Of a stretch of DNA of 64,000 nucleotides, positions 1-11,262 are shown in pieces. The translations under genes were made by a program, and so were the position numbers. The stretch is from Lantana camara (lineage: Eukaryota; Streptophyta; Magnoliopsida; Lamiales; Verbenaceae). Position 1 is the first letter of the stretch, and each line of letters opens with the position of its first letter. Below the pieces are notes generated by a model that saw nothing but the letters and a program-made list of their open reading frames with translations, made no database searches and had not been told where the DNA came from. The stretch covers positions 15,806,001 to 15,870,000 of the forward strand of contig CM074863.1 of the NCBI GenBank assembly GCA_037501455.1, given 5' to 3'.

Positions 1-195
1 TTGTATGATAATTGTCTTATTAGCTGAAATCTCTTGGCTGTTGAGGATGTAGAATACCATAAGTACTTTAATACCGTATTTTGATAACTTAGAGGATGAT
101 ATTGGCTGGTTCAATGTGTTGGTATGCTGATCTTTTTTATTGCAATCCAAATATATAGTGGTGTATAACTGTATGTTGATATGCTGACAACCGTA

Positions 196-1876
196 ATGTA
201 TTTTTTAAGTTGGGTGCATTACAGTAGTTGGGTGAAAACAGTGGCGCACAATGTGAGGATGATTAGACAAGTTCTTGACCGTTTGCAACCAAACGAAGTG
301 AGTCTTAAGCTGATATGGATGAGTCACTGTGCGTATTTGTTTAATATTAGATGTAAATGATATTTTCCAAACTTTGCAGTTTGTTTGGAGGCCATATGAT
401 GTGCAACAAGTGGAGTATGAGGAGTTGTCTCTCTATATAGGGCGAGAGTTGTGGATGGCTAGAGTACCCCTCATAAACTGGGCCACGGTGGAGTGGCATT
501 ATCCAGATCGTGTGGCACGTCAGTTTGGGTACGTCCAGGGCATACCACTCAGTGCTGATCACCAGATTCATGATTCCTTACACGGGCGTACGAGGCAGGG
601 AAAAGTTGGTCGTTCATGGATACAGTTTTATTCAGTCTCTGTTCAAATTTGGGATAACAAGGAGAACCATATTTACCGATTTCCCAATGGGGCGGGCATA
701 GGGGTGACTGAGGATTATTGGAGCTGGTATCTTAGCATCACTCGTCGTTGGATATCTCCAACATCACCTCGCACGGCGCTGAGCGCGAACTACGGTGCTG
801 ACGAATTACAACATTTGGATGGCTACCACCCGCCCGACGTGAAGTTCCCTTGGAAAGTGGTAATTGAATTTACCTTTAAATGCCTTTTATCATGACTTTT
901 TCTTCCAAAACTTATTGAAGTTAGTAGCACTGTCATACATTTCTCTTTACATTTCTCAACACAAATCTGGTAAAGGTTGTTACAACAAATCTGTATAGGG
1001 ACAATGAGTACATCTCTGCTTTTCATCATCCCTTTAGGATTTATAGGCAATAATGAGTTGGAAGAGACTTTCTTATAAATTTAGCATATCCTCCATATTC
1101 CTAACGAAACAATCTTGTGTTATTGGCAGGACGAATGTGCAACAAGCATGATAGAAACGGCCACGAACATCTCTGATTACAACGATGCTACTCGTTTCCA
1201 AGTCTTTTCGTGAGGAGGTGATAAGACACAACGAACTCTTACGTGACGTGGCCCGACTGTCAATAGGATTGGGTGAATCTCAGTCGCAGATACCGACACA
1301 CCCCACACAAGCCCGACGGAGAGCAGGGGTTGTTGACAATGAGCGCCCCCGTGGGCGTCGTCGCCGTAGACGCGAGCCTGAGGCAGCGGAGCAACCAACC
1401 GAAGGTGTTTCGGAGCAGGCCGAGGTTCGGAATTCTGCATCACCGGACGCCGAACCTTATCGCCCAAATTCAGCGCAGTGGTACCACTCGCAAGAGGTTG
1501 GCGAACCAAGTAACACTCCTAATCTTGGTGCAGGGGCAGATGACGTAGGTGCCCAGTCATTTGTGCAACAACCACCTTACCATCAACGGATGCTTTTGGT
1601 GTTCATGTGCTTACCCCACATTTTGATGCACAGACTGTGCCTGACACCCAAGCAAGGGAATAGCAGGCTGAGCCATTACTGTTGACTCTATCACCTTTCG
1701 TGTACGAGGAAGCACAGGAAGAAAATGCCCGGGAGGCTGCGATGGAGTGTCACGAAGAGCAGGCCGAACCACTAGTTGTACAGCCTGTGATGCGCAGGGT
1801 ACTCCCGTTCCACGATAGACGACCCCCCAACTGTGGCCGCAATTCATGCAAAGCTGATCACGGGAAGATAGCTTAA
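196..1876 (+). pseudogene. Plant mobile domain (PMD, aminotransferase-like) pseudogene, C-terminal part
   Basis: The frame reads as the C-terminal half of the transposon-associated plant mobile domain: a VWRPYD motif, then WMARVPLINWATVEWHYPDRV and RQFGYVQGIP. Three exon-like blocks can be traced: up to 297 (donor gtgagt), 380-859 (acceptor ttgcag, donor gtaatt) and 1130-1876 (acceptor ggcag), joining in phase. The third block is broken. A T run at 1205-1208 is one base too long for the frame to continue into the FREEVIRHNELLRD helix, a second frame change occurs near 1585-1590, and a TAG lies near 1661. The tail is an Arg-rich, low-complexity stretch. The N-terminal half of the domain is not seen; it lies outside the window or is lost. 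PMD proteins occur both as host genes (MAIN/MAIL) and inside MULE and Tat-type elements; the MULE transposase 3 kb downstream favours a transposon origin. Confidence 0.7.
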
Positions 1877-2446
1877 TTATCTAGGCAGTTTAATAATGTT
1901 TGTGTTGTTGAAGGTGTTATGTATTTCTTGAATTTAGGAAGCACTAAGTTCTTTCGCTGCGTTATAATGGTCAAATTCCTATACAATTATTCTAGAATTC
2001 GTGGAAATGGTTGAGCAGGTTATGTTAATGTATGTTTGGCCAATTGAACATGGTGTCAGTCCTTTTAATTTCAATTGGAACTTTTATTTTCAATGCAATG
2101 AAGGTTATAGCAATCTATGTTGGAAATGTTTGAACAGGTTCTGTGCATGTATATCTGTAAACAGGATCCTGTCTATTTAATTGCAATATGTTTTGCAAAT
2201 TTATTTTCAATTTTCTCACGTATTTCCGCTTGTCCTGGCCGCCAAATTTATGCATTTAATAACTGTTTTATTTTTAGTTCTGTAAATGCAGTGTAATTTT
2301 GTTTTGCAATGGCTCGAGTACTACTTCATGCAAATAAAATTGAAATTCCATTAACACACCGTACACGTCTTAATGTATTAAAATTTATATTACATTTAAT
2401 TTCCAACACAAAAGACAAACATAAATATAAACGTCGTGGAGATAGG

Positions 2447-2863
2447 TCATTCCTCATCAGAAATGTAGTAGTCCGACTTGTAACCTGGGTGGGTAATTAT
2501 GTTCAGTTTCTCTTGCCTAGTAAGACGCTTACCACGAGCACATGCCATCTCTTCGGCTAACTGCATCATATGGTAACGACAGCGCCGTGTAATCATGCGG
2601 TTGTTCTCCATGCGAATCCTATCGACAGCACGCCTATAATCATCAGAATTCTGTCTTGGCATTCCAAGTGAGTGCCTCTTCGGAATTTTGACGTTCAAAG
2701 CTTAGAGGTCATTGACCAATTCCTCCGCTTCAGTTGCTCTGTGTGCCCACTCTCTACGCAGGCCACAAAAGTACTCACACGGGTCACTGTAACGACAATT
2801 GATATAGTTGTCGTTGCGCTCCTGTAGGAACCAAACATATCGGCCTTCATGATACCTATCCAT
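2447..2863 (-). pseudogene. Short reading frame of unknown family, copy 1, one in-frame stop
   Basis: An ATG at 2863 opens a 139-codon frame read on the minus strand that is interrupted once by TAA at 2702-2704 and ends at 2447. The product is charged, with a conserved core IPKRHSLGMPR followed by DRIRMENNRM, then a basic Arg-rich segment and an acidic end. I do not recognise the family. It is clearly related to the frame at 3071-3493, which shares the (I/P)PKR...MPR core and a DRIR/NRIR-EENN helix. It lies between a PMD pseudogene and a MULE transposase, both on the other strand, so it may be cargo of that transposon block. No cysteine-histidine finger, signal peptide or membrane segment is seen. 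Confidence 0.5.
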
Positions 2864-2937
2864 GGGAAGAGCAGTATGGCGAAATCACAGTAGACATACA
2901 ACAAGCAGGGTAATTTTATAATGACAAAAACACAGTG

Positions 2938-2962
2938 AATCCGCCAATGGCGATAGCGGATT
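2938..2962. repeat. Short hairpin, TCCGC/GCGGA arms
   Basis: Seven-base arms aatccgc and gcggatt enclose an 11-base loop. It is one member of a family of hairpins with the same CCGC core seen at 3928-3986 and 7955-8235. A related single arm lies just downstream near 2971. Confidence 0.55.
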
Positions 2963-3070
2963 ACATGTTTGAATCCGCTGTTGCGGCAGCTATTAAATAT
3001 TAAACTCATGTTTTTATCAAAGCTATTAAATATTAAACTACTAGCATACAGTCACTAGAAACGAAGACCC

Positions 3071-3493
3071 TCACTCGCTCGGGCTATCTGAATCGTCACT
3101 TTCTTCAGCAGACATCTCAACATCTGAGCAATTATCATGACTTTGGGCAAGTGCAAACATTTAGCATGCATCCTCAACCATGTTTTCATCTTCATACGTG
3201 CGTGCATGAACAAGAAGCTCATTCCTACTTATGCAAATGTACATTTGATTATTCTCTTCTCTGATCCTATTAAGAGCCAATGTTTTTTCTTCGTTTGTGT
3301 TACGTGGCATATGGACAGCTTTCCGCTTTGGTGGAGGTACGCCATATTCTTGCAAATTTTGAACATAGCATCTCTGTTCTGAAAGACGTTCACCCCATTC
3401 GGCTTCCATGGTTGCTACATACGAGGGCGAGTACCTATCATTTGGATTTAAACTATAAAACCAATCTTCGTTTATTCTCCAAGCACGACCCAT
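3071..3493 (-). pseudogene. Short reading frame of unknown family, copy 2, one in-frame stop
   Basis: An ATG at 3493 opens a 141-codon minus-strand frame that is interrupted once by TAA at 3161-3163 and ends with TGA at 3071. The part before the stop has the core VPPPKRKAVHMPR and LNRIREENNQM. The part after it is short and rich in Ser, Asp and Glu (SAEESDDSDSPSE). It aligns over most of its length with the copy at 2447-2863, including the Met start, spacing and overall size, so the two are an old tandem duplication. The two stops are at different positions, so the copies decayed independently, or the stop codons mark missed introns. The function is unknown. Confidence 0.5.
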
Positions 3494-3927
3494 TGCCCGA
3501 AAAATATCACCGGGAGAATAAAAACCCCTGGGTGCGACAAATCAGCCATTTAGAAACTCTATATTAATTTTAGAAATTTTGTTGTCGCAGATACGAAGAC
3601 CGTTACAACTTGGTCTATCTATATATAGTAACGTGATTTATTGAAGAACTATATTAGCAAAGAGTAGTACGTGTGAGATTTGAAGATTAATTTTCACCTA
3701 CCATATGGCATTCAAATGAAGGTATACTAACCTAACATTAATAACCAAGTCTCCTTCAAGAGTGGTAGGTGCATACCACCCGACCTAACATTTTTTCTTC
3801 TAAGAATTCAGCACACAGTTGCCTACTTCTAGTAACCTAAACAGATTCCTTCTGGTAGTCTGTAAAGGCTGACCATAAACAGAGAGCTTTTTTCAATCTG
3901 GGAACAGCTGTGTGATTTTTCCTTCAT

Positions 3928-3986
3928 ATTCCGCTAACCGAGATTGCGGAATTATTATTAATTCCGCTAATGGTGAAAGCGGAATT
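3928..3986. repeat. Pair of adjacent TTCCGC/GCGGAA hairpins
   Basis: Two hairpins lie side by side: 3928-3952 (arms attccgc/gcggaat, 11-base loop) and 3960-3986 (arms aattccgct/agcggaatt, 9-base loop). They share arm sequence with the members at 2938 and 7955-8235. A further half site, ttccgct, follows at about 4023. Confidence 0.6.
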
Positions 3987-4057
3987 ACTATAGAAGGGAC
4001 ACTTTTCAGCACCGTTTTCTGCTTCCGCTAAGGCTTGGTCACGCCTCGTACACACTC

Positions 4058-4270
4058 TCTCCAAGTGTTGCTACTCCACCATCTCTCGGATGGGCCACTG
4101 AATCAATTAATATTGCTGAAAACTATAATCTCCAAGTGTTGCTACTGTACCATATCTCGGAGGGGCCACTGGATCAATTAATATTGCTGAAAACTATAAT
4201 CTTCACGTGTTGCTACTGTACCATATCTCGGAGGGGCCGCTGAATCCATTAATAATGCTGAAAACTGTAT
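4058..4270. repeat. 71-bp tandem repeat, three copies
   Basis: Three consecutive units start at 4058, 4129 and 4200, each exactly 71 bases and beginning tctccaagtgttgctact or a close variant. They differ by scattered substitutions, with no indels seen. The array lies 235 bases upstream of the MULE transposase start and may be part of that element's 5' region. Confidence 0.85.
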
Positions 4271-4504
4271 CTTTGTTTTCTATCTTCGTATCAAGAGCTT
4301 CGTACTTGACCCAAAATATCTACAATAGTGTGCATGAAAATTGACCTCTATAAGATGCATGCAATGAACCAAGCCTGCCTTCATGTAGCATCACAAGCAG
4401 TGCACAATCACCATTCAAAAACTTTGAGCCGTTACTTGAAACATATTTTCCCCCGCCTAACCAAAATCATCACAAATTTTTTTCCTCTTACCAATTGTGT
4501 CCAG

Positions 4505-7267
4505 ATGGATACAATAGGTTTTCTAGTTCACCACGGCGGTACTGTGACGGAGTCCAATTACCAAATACACTGCGACGTACAACCAATTGGGATAATTAGT
4601 TTGCCAAGAAATTCATCGTACAAAGAATTAGTAGATCACCTTTTCTCTTATCTCCACCTCCACCGTGAATTGTACAATATTAAAATTTCAGCTTCTTGTC
4701 TAATTTCACGAGACCCCCCCCCCCCATGGAGAAACTTGTGCAAATTTCAAATGACGCAGACTTGGGCTACTTCACGAACCCATTGATGAGGTTGGAGTGC
4801 ATCCCAATCTTTGTTCAATCTGCATACGGGAACGAGATGTGTAATTATGTGTACATGCTATCACAGCAAGATCTGCCGATTCTGACCGAGATTACACAAG
4901 GTTTGACTTCAGTGGACATCAATGATCTTGGCGAATCACCTGCATCGCAACATGTCAACTTAAATGTACCATACACACCAACAATTGATTACTGTTCGCA
5001 ACACCGGGATGAGGTTGACCATCAACACAACGTTTTTCCGACTCAAAATGCGGCATCGACAAGCTATTTCCACCAATTTGACTCACCACCCGAAGAGGAG
5101 ATTGTTGTCCCTATCGGATTACGAGCAACCGACTCAAATTTCGCAGACCCGTCCGCCAATTCTTGTGGAGAGGCAGAGTCGGTGGACTCAGAGGGTGAAT
5201 TGCCGGAGGATGACGAGCTCGATCCTTCCGAACGTGGTGACGACGGAGTGGTTCAGGAGGACGAAGATGAGTTCATACGTGGGATGCATATCGGACTATC
5301 GCAACCCTCATCGCCTCATATTCCTAGCGAGTCTGGTATGCCTATTTATAACGGCGACCACGTCAGAAATGTCAACCCATATCTATTAAATATGTTTCCG
5401 GAGGTTCCACCAAATTCCATTGACGTTCCGACGAACCTCGCTGGCTTGGTTTACGATAGAAATACCGGAGTGTTAGCAATTGGGATGACCTTTAACGATA
5501 AAGCACACGTCATTGCCGCAGTAAAGGATCACACCATCAGGTGGTGCAAGAAGGAGTACACTGTTTGTGAGAGTAGACCAAGGACGTGGCATATTGCATG
5601 TGTGGACCAAAATTGCCCGTGGAGACTACGAGCAAGTTTACGGCAAGGTAAAGGGTACTGGAAAATAACAAATTTAACAACAGCACATTATTGCCTGCCG
5701 ATTCAGCAAACCAATGATCATGTTAATCTGTCCTCAGCATTTGTAGCTAGTTTGATCCTGCCATTTGTTCGAACAGACTACGGCTACGCAGTTAGCAACG
5801 TCCAAACACAAGTTCACAGCACTTACGGGATAAATATCTCGTACTCTAAGGCATGGCAGGGTCTTAAGAAGGCTCGGGATATAGAATTTGGTAAGTGGGA
5901 TACTTCAGTTAAAAAATTACCCCGCTTCATGGAAGCAATTACAAAATGGAATCCAGGTACAAAACCTACCGTGCCGACAACACATATTTTCCAATTTGCA
6001 ATTTCATAACCTATATTTAATGTGGAATTTAAATGCAGGTATCGTCGTTGAGTGGTTGCACAATCCAAGTTATCGACCGCCTGAACCAAACACATACATG
6101 GTTAGGCATGTTTTCTGGTCATTCAAACCGTGCATAGCTGCCTTCCCGCACATGCGCCCTGTAATAAGTGTGGATGGGACACATCTATACACAAAGTATC
6201 GACACAAATTACTAGTGGCGGTGGGCATCGATGGCAATCAGAATATTCTTCCACTAGCTTACGCGTTGGTAGATGAGGAAACAGAAACGGCATAGCGTTT
6301 CTTCTTATTTCACTTGGCCAAGAATTTTACCTTGCCAAACAGACGCATCTGTCTTGTATCAGATAGACACCCGGCTATTATATCTGCAATATCATTAGCA
6401 CCGGAATTCAATGAGCCATTGGGGTGCCACCGATACTGTCTCAGACACATATGCTCCAATTTTTACAAGGCGACCCACGATCAAAGTTTGAAGGATCTGT
6501 GCTGGCGAGCGGGCGACGCGTTGGACCAATCAACGTACAATCGAATAATGAGGCAAATTGCAGTTCAAGATCTCAACGCAATCAAATGGTTTGATAATCT
6601 GCAGCCAGAAATGTGGACGATATCACACGATGGCGGGATGCGGTGCGGGATGACAGCAACAAACCTTTCAGAATGCTTCAACGGGGTGCTGCGAAATGTT
6701 CGTCGCCTACCAATTATACCAATCGTGGAGGCTACCTTGAACAGAACGGCACAATATTTTGTGGATAGGCAAAAAAGTGGGCTACAATCCAAAACAGTCG
6801 CCCACCACTGGACGGATTATGCATGGAAAATACTGGACACCAATCTTAAAAATTGTGGTCTTCATTCAGCTCGGTTGTTCGATCATAGAGATTATAGAGC
6901 TGAAATTATTACACAAAATCTTGGCTCGAGGGTGCGTTCACGAAAGCATGTTGTTTGCTTAAACGATACTACATGTACTTGTGGTTTTTGGCAACGACAC
7001 GGCATCCCGTGTTCGCATGTTATGAAGGCAGCCAAGTCATTTCGGCTTTCTATCTCAGATTACGTAGCTTGGTATTATGAGCTTGATCACTACCTGGCTA
7101 CTTACGAAGGGGGATTCTTTCCGATATGGGATGAAGAATATTGGCAAGAGGCTTCATTTCATTTGATAAACACTACCGAGGAACGACAAAGAAGATCAGG
7201 GATAAGAAGGGGAACCGCGGCTAGGGACAGCACAACAAGATTTCCGATGGAAATGGATCGTTCCTAG
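4505..7267 (+). pseudogene. Mutator-like element (MULE) transposase with SWIM zinc finger, inactivated
   Basis: This is a MuDR-family transposase. The start at 4505 opens a PB1-like N-terminal domain. An 82-base intron (5957-6038, gt...ag) joins WNPG to the VVEW block. The DDE triad is visible: Asp in VISVDGTHL, Asp in LVSDRHPA and Glu in TNLSECFNG. A C-terminal SWIM finger follows (CTCGFWQRHGIPCSH), and the frame ends at 7267. Three lesions or oddities: a 12-base C run at 4714-4725 shifts the frame between the PB1-like part and the rest; a TAG at 6293-6295 sits where a Trp is normal (ETA-stop-RFFLFHL); and no terminal inverted repeats were found around it. A sequencing error in the C run is possible, but the TAG is independent of it. 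Catalytic residues are all present, so this is a fairly recently silenced copy. Confidence 0.85.
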
Positions 7268-9449
7268 ACTCGCGAAAGGTCTAGAGCGGCAGCCAGACGT
7301 CGTACACAATGAGTCGTTTCTATTTAATGTAATCATCTCGTGCTCTGACCATTTTATCAATAATGTATCAGCAACTTCCGTATGATTTAGCATCTACAAA
7401 ATAATGAATAAAGAATTTTCTCTCTCCTTACATCTATCGGATTTTTTAATTTATTTCATAATATTCTTTATTTAACACTTTGACATTAACATGGTCACTT
7501 TAACCTTAGGAAGCTCACGTAATCTACCCTTTATATCTAAATTTTTCTTAAATTAGGCATAACTTTCTTGTTCATGCTACACAGTGCATTGTAAGAGTCC
7601 ATTTTCATGTTTCAAAAAATCCCCCTACAACGATAGTCGTAGAACTATTCAGTCACATTTCGGCGCTTAAAAAAAAAACATGACTCATAAGTGATTATAC
7701 AAAACACAAAAAAAAAAATATATTAAAATTGGAAAAAATGGTTCAACTTGAGCCGGCGCGTAGTTACTTAAATTCCTACTTTTACACACGCAATTTCCTA
7801 ATACTATTTCTTCATTGTTCAAGAAAAAAAGGATAACCAACTCCACCTACGGGAAAAACTAGAAATGGTTTTGTAACAGTTCGTAAAATTTCCGCCTTTC
7901 ACGAATGCAGAATCACTGTGCCAATTATCAGTTGTTTAAATTTCAGATATTGTGGTTCCGCCTTCCGGACTAGCGGAACTACTGTAGCACAGGGAAAATC
8001 TCGCCCGAAATTGGCGATATCTCGCAGGTTTTGGAAGCGTGAAAATCACCCTAATTCCGCTCTCTCTAATAGGGGAACAACTGTCGGTAAGCAATCCACT
8101 CTTGTCAAAGGTTGCTCGTGGGGTCCCGCGGTTAAATATAACTACACAGTAAATCCGCTCTTGCAAACGGCGGAACAACGGAACATTAAAAAAAAAATTT
8201 AATTTTCGCATATTCCGCTTTTCTGAAAAGCGGAACACACCAAACTTGCAATACTCAGGAAAAGTACACCAGAGTTACAATATGCCTCGAAAACTACACC
8301 ATTCTTAAAAAATCACCCAAATTAATGCATTTTAACTTGTACTGTGCTGGCTGCTATGCTGTCTAAATTTTGGGAAAAAGTCAAAAAGCTCATTTCTCAA
8401 ACCAAATTAGATGTGAGTTGGAAGTTGGAACCCTAAATCATAGGGATTGCATTGCTGTTAATCTATCTTATTATAAAAAGCAACTCATTTTAGGTAGGTA
8501 GTAATCGCATTCAATTTTGATAATCCAAAATTAAATATGGACATACATAGCTTTTTAGTTACACTTGTAATTAAACATTTAAAAACATACTGTATTCTAA
8601 CTCATGCTCAAGCTCAACTCAAAATTTACTTTTGGGAACTCACTAGCTTGAAAATTTGTTTAAATTTCCTTTTTTTGTTTTAAATAATATGATGGTTGTT
8701 TATATCAATCGACCTATATTTTCTAAAATTTCATGCCATTATAAATTCCATTACAAATTATAATTGTAATATTCTCAAATACGGTGTATGTATACGATGA
8801 TATGCATATAATATGGTATATAATTGTTACGATAATATGAATATAATATGGTATATAATTATTTTTTAAAATTTTGTATGTAGATATTGGATGATAAAAA
8901 TAATACTTTTAAAAATATATATGAATCATGAACCAAAATGTAAACATTGCAAAGTATATTGCCGAACATGTCATTAGGTGGACTTTTTGCATCACAAAAG
9001 TTTGATAGTCATTCAACGCATAAATTACCAATATTTAGGGTGATGACAGTGCAACGCAGTCGACATAAATTGGGTTGTATGATTTATTACTCTATGTATG
9101 TCTATTTGGTAATTTCTTTAAATTATCTAAATTGGATAAAGAAACAACAGTATTGAGCGAGTTAGATAAGTTTAAATATAGAATATAGATATGATGAAGT
9201 TAGTCTTAAATATGCTAAGCACTGCTTTCTCTCTCATCCCCTCCTCACTCCACCTGTACACCTCCACTGCCACTTCATCTGCAAATCTCCATTATTTCTA
9301 CTCCTGCGCTGCGACCCTTTTTCTGTCCTTCAACGAGTCCTCTTCTGTCACGACACCTTTTGCCCTTTTCGCTTTTTCTTGCTCATATAATCTGCGTGCT
9401 ACACCAGTCACAGTAGATAAAGTTTTGCAATTTAATCCAAGAAAGAAAA
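7268..9449. other. Spacer between MULE and HSF gene
   Basis: No gene is seen. The first kilobase holds the hairpin family listed at 7955-8235. From 8300 on it is AT-rich single-copy-like DNA with a short diverged duplication of an atataatatggtatataat unit near 8806-8862. The last 250 bases are pyrimidine-rich and probably form the promoter and 5' leader of the HSF gene, but no convincing heat-shock element array was seen. Confidence 0.5.
7955..8235. repeat. Cluster of TTCCGC/GCGGAA hairpins downstream of the MULE
   Basis: Members: 7955-7979 (gttccgc/gcggaac, 11-base loop); a degraded one near 8054; about 8153-8175 (tccgc/gcgga); and 8213-8235, where 11-base arms (ttccgcttttc and its complement) leave a 1-base loop. 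They have the same core as the hairpins upstream of the transposase, so the family flanks the coding part on both sides. Confidence 0.6.
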
Positions 9450-11262
9450 ATGGCGGAAAATGAGCTCAAAATGGATGGAAATGGAGGTGGTGGGTTTATG
9501 GGGAACTGTAAGGACGATGATGGGGTTTTTATCAGCGTCAAGGAAGAGCCTTTTGTATGTCTTGATGAGCCGGAGAATCTTGACGGTGGTTTTAATGGCG
9601 GCGGCGGAGGGGTTGCATGGGCGGAGAGGCTGCCGGAGCCGATTGAAGGGCTGAAGGAGATTGGGCCACCGCCGTTTCTGAAGAAGATTTATGAGATGGT
9701 GGATGATCCCGTTACGGATTCCGTGATCTCGTGGAGTCCGGCGAAAAATAGTTTCATCGTTTGGGATCCTCACAGATTCTCCATTGATTTACTGCCCAAA
9801 CACTTTAAGCACAATAATTTCTCTAGCTTTGTCCGGCAACTCAATACCTATGTAAGCACCGATCACTTACTTATAATCGTTGTTAACAGTTTCTGAATCT
9901 GAATTTTCTGGGATTTCCCTCAGTTGGGGAAAAGAGAGAAGTTATTTCTGTTCTGTGTTTTATATGGAAGAGCTTCACTTGGGCGTGAGTTACTCTGCTT
10001 TTCAATCTCTGCATACTTTCTTACCTTGGGTTTTTTGTATTGCATTTACGATTTCCTGTTGCGTTTGATGGTTAACTTTTTAAGGAGGTACAATGAAGAG
10101 AAACACTTATAAAGTCCTCTGGAATCGTTTGATGGAATTGATTGCAAGATTATGTTTGATTATGGAATTTGAGGAAGTTTCTTCTTTTGCATTTTACATT
10201 CTTGTATAACATGGATACATATGTGTGTGTGTGTGTGTGTGGTTCATGGGATGCAACTAAGTTTGCTCAAATGCATCTGGTTTTAGGATGGGAGGAAATT
10301 TCTGTTGTCTTTTGGGATGCTTGCAATCAAATCTTATGATTCTTTAAATGCTAAGATTTGTTTTTCTTTTGTTTTCTTGCAAAAATGAGGATTTATCTTA
10401 GATTGAATTGTCTTTGTCTTTGAATGATGGAAACTGAATGGCTTTGCAATGCAATCCGCAGCGGTTCAGGAAGATCGATTCAGACAGATGGGAATTCGCC
10501 AACGAAGCCTTTCAGCAGGGCAAGAAGCATTTGCTGATGCACATTAAGAGAAGAAAGCAAAATCCTCAAATATTCCTACATCAACAAAGAGAACCACAAT
10601 CCTGGCTTAATCCCACCAACAACGTAGCAATTGATGCAGAACTCGAAAAACTCAAAACCGACCAAAGCGCATTGCAAACAGAAGTGTTGAAGCTAAGGCA
10701 GCAGCAAGAACTCACTCAGAACTATCTCTCTGCAGTAGAAGAACGCCTTCATATCACCGAAATGAAGCAAAAACACATGGCCTTATTCGTGATCAAATCT
10801 TTGAAGAATCCCATGTTTCTGCAGCATTTCATTGAGAAAATGAAAAAGAAAAGGGCGCTTGGAAATGGTGGATTCTTGAAAAAGAGAAGGTTGGCTGGAT
10901 CAGTTGACGCTGATGAGAATAATAATAATAATGTGAGTGTTGATGATAAGAAGCTTCAAGTTCAGAAAGAGCTGACAACAATTCAATCAGAAATTCAGAC
11001 ATTGTTCTCTTCAGACGAATCGGGCAGCCCTCCTTCTTCCCAGGAGGAGAAAGATGAAACAAGCTCTGAGAATTTTGTTTTGTGGGAGAAGTTGATGGAA
11101 GATGACATGATTTATGAGGAGGAAGAAGCAGCAATACCCGATTCGAAGCAACAATCTGATTTTGTTTCCGAATTGGAGAATTTAATCGCAAAATCGTCTG
11201 AATGTGGCGTGCAAATTAGAGGTCCGGTGGGGACGGGCCGGCTTCCTGCATCTATAGCATAG
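9450..11262 (+). CDS. Class A heat-stress transcription factor (HsfA2/A6/A7/A9 group)
   Basis: Two exons, 9450-9851 and 10462-11262, with a 610-base intron (9852-10461, gtaagc...ccgcag), give a 400-residue nuclear DNA-binding factor. The winged-helix DNA-binding domain is at about residues 73-166 and the intron falls at the usual HSF position after LNTY. A long HR-A/B coiled coil with the class A insertion spans about 193-260, basic clusters KKKR and KKRR (262-277) can act as the nuclear signal, and [13 protein letters not shown] (338-350) fits an AHA activator motif. The N terminus is Gly-rich and acidic. [14 protein letters not shown] with GKKHLL resembles HsfA9, while other parts resemble A2/A6/A7, so the subclass is open. 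Odd: the residue after LNTY is Arg135, where nearly all HSFs have Gly. The acceptor leaves no obvious alternative. The family binds nGAAn repeats in heat-responsive promoters. Confidence 0.93.
10222..10241. repeat. (TG)n microsatellite in the HSF intron
   Basis: Ten TG dinucleotides lie inside the intron of the heat-stress factor gene. Confidence 0.95.

Noticed and set aside
2309..2560. Plus-strand frame of 83 codons
   Set aside because: Opposite the related minus-strand frame, with no similarity of its own.
8947..9463. Plus-strand frames before the HSF gene
   Set aside because: No domain; they cover the likely promoter and leader of the HSF gene.
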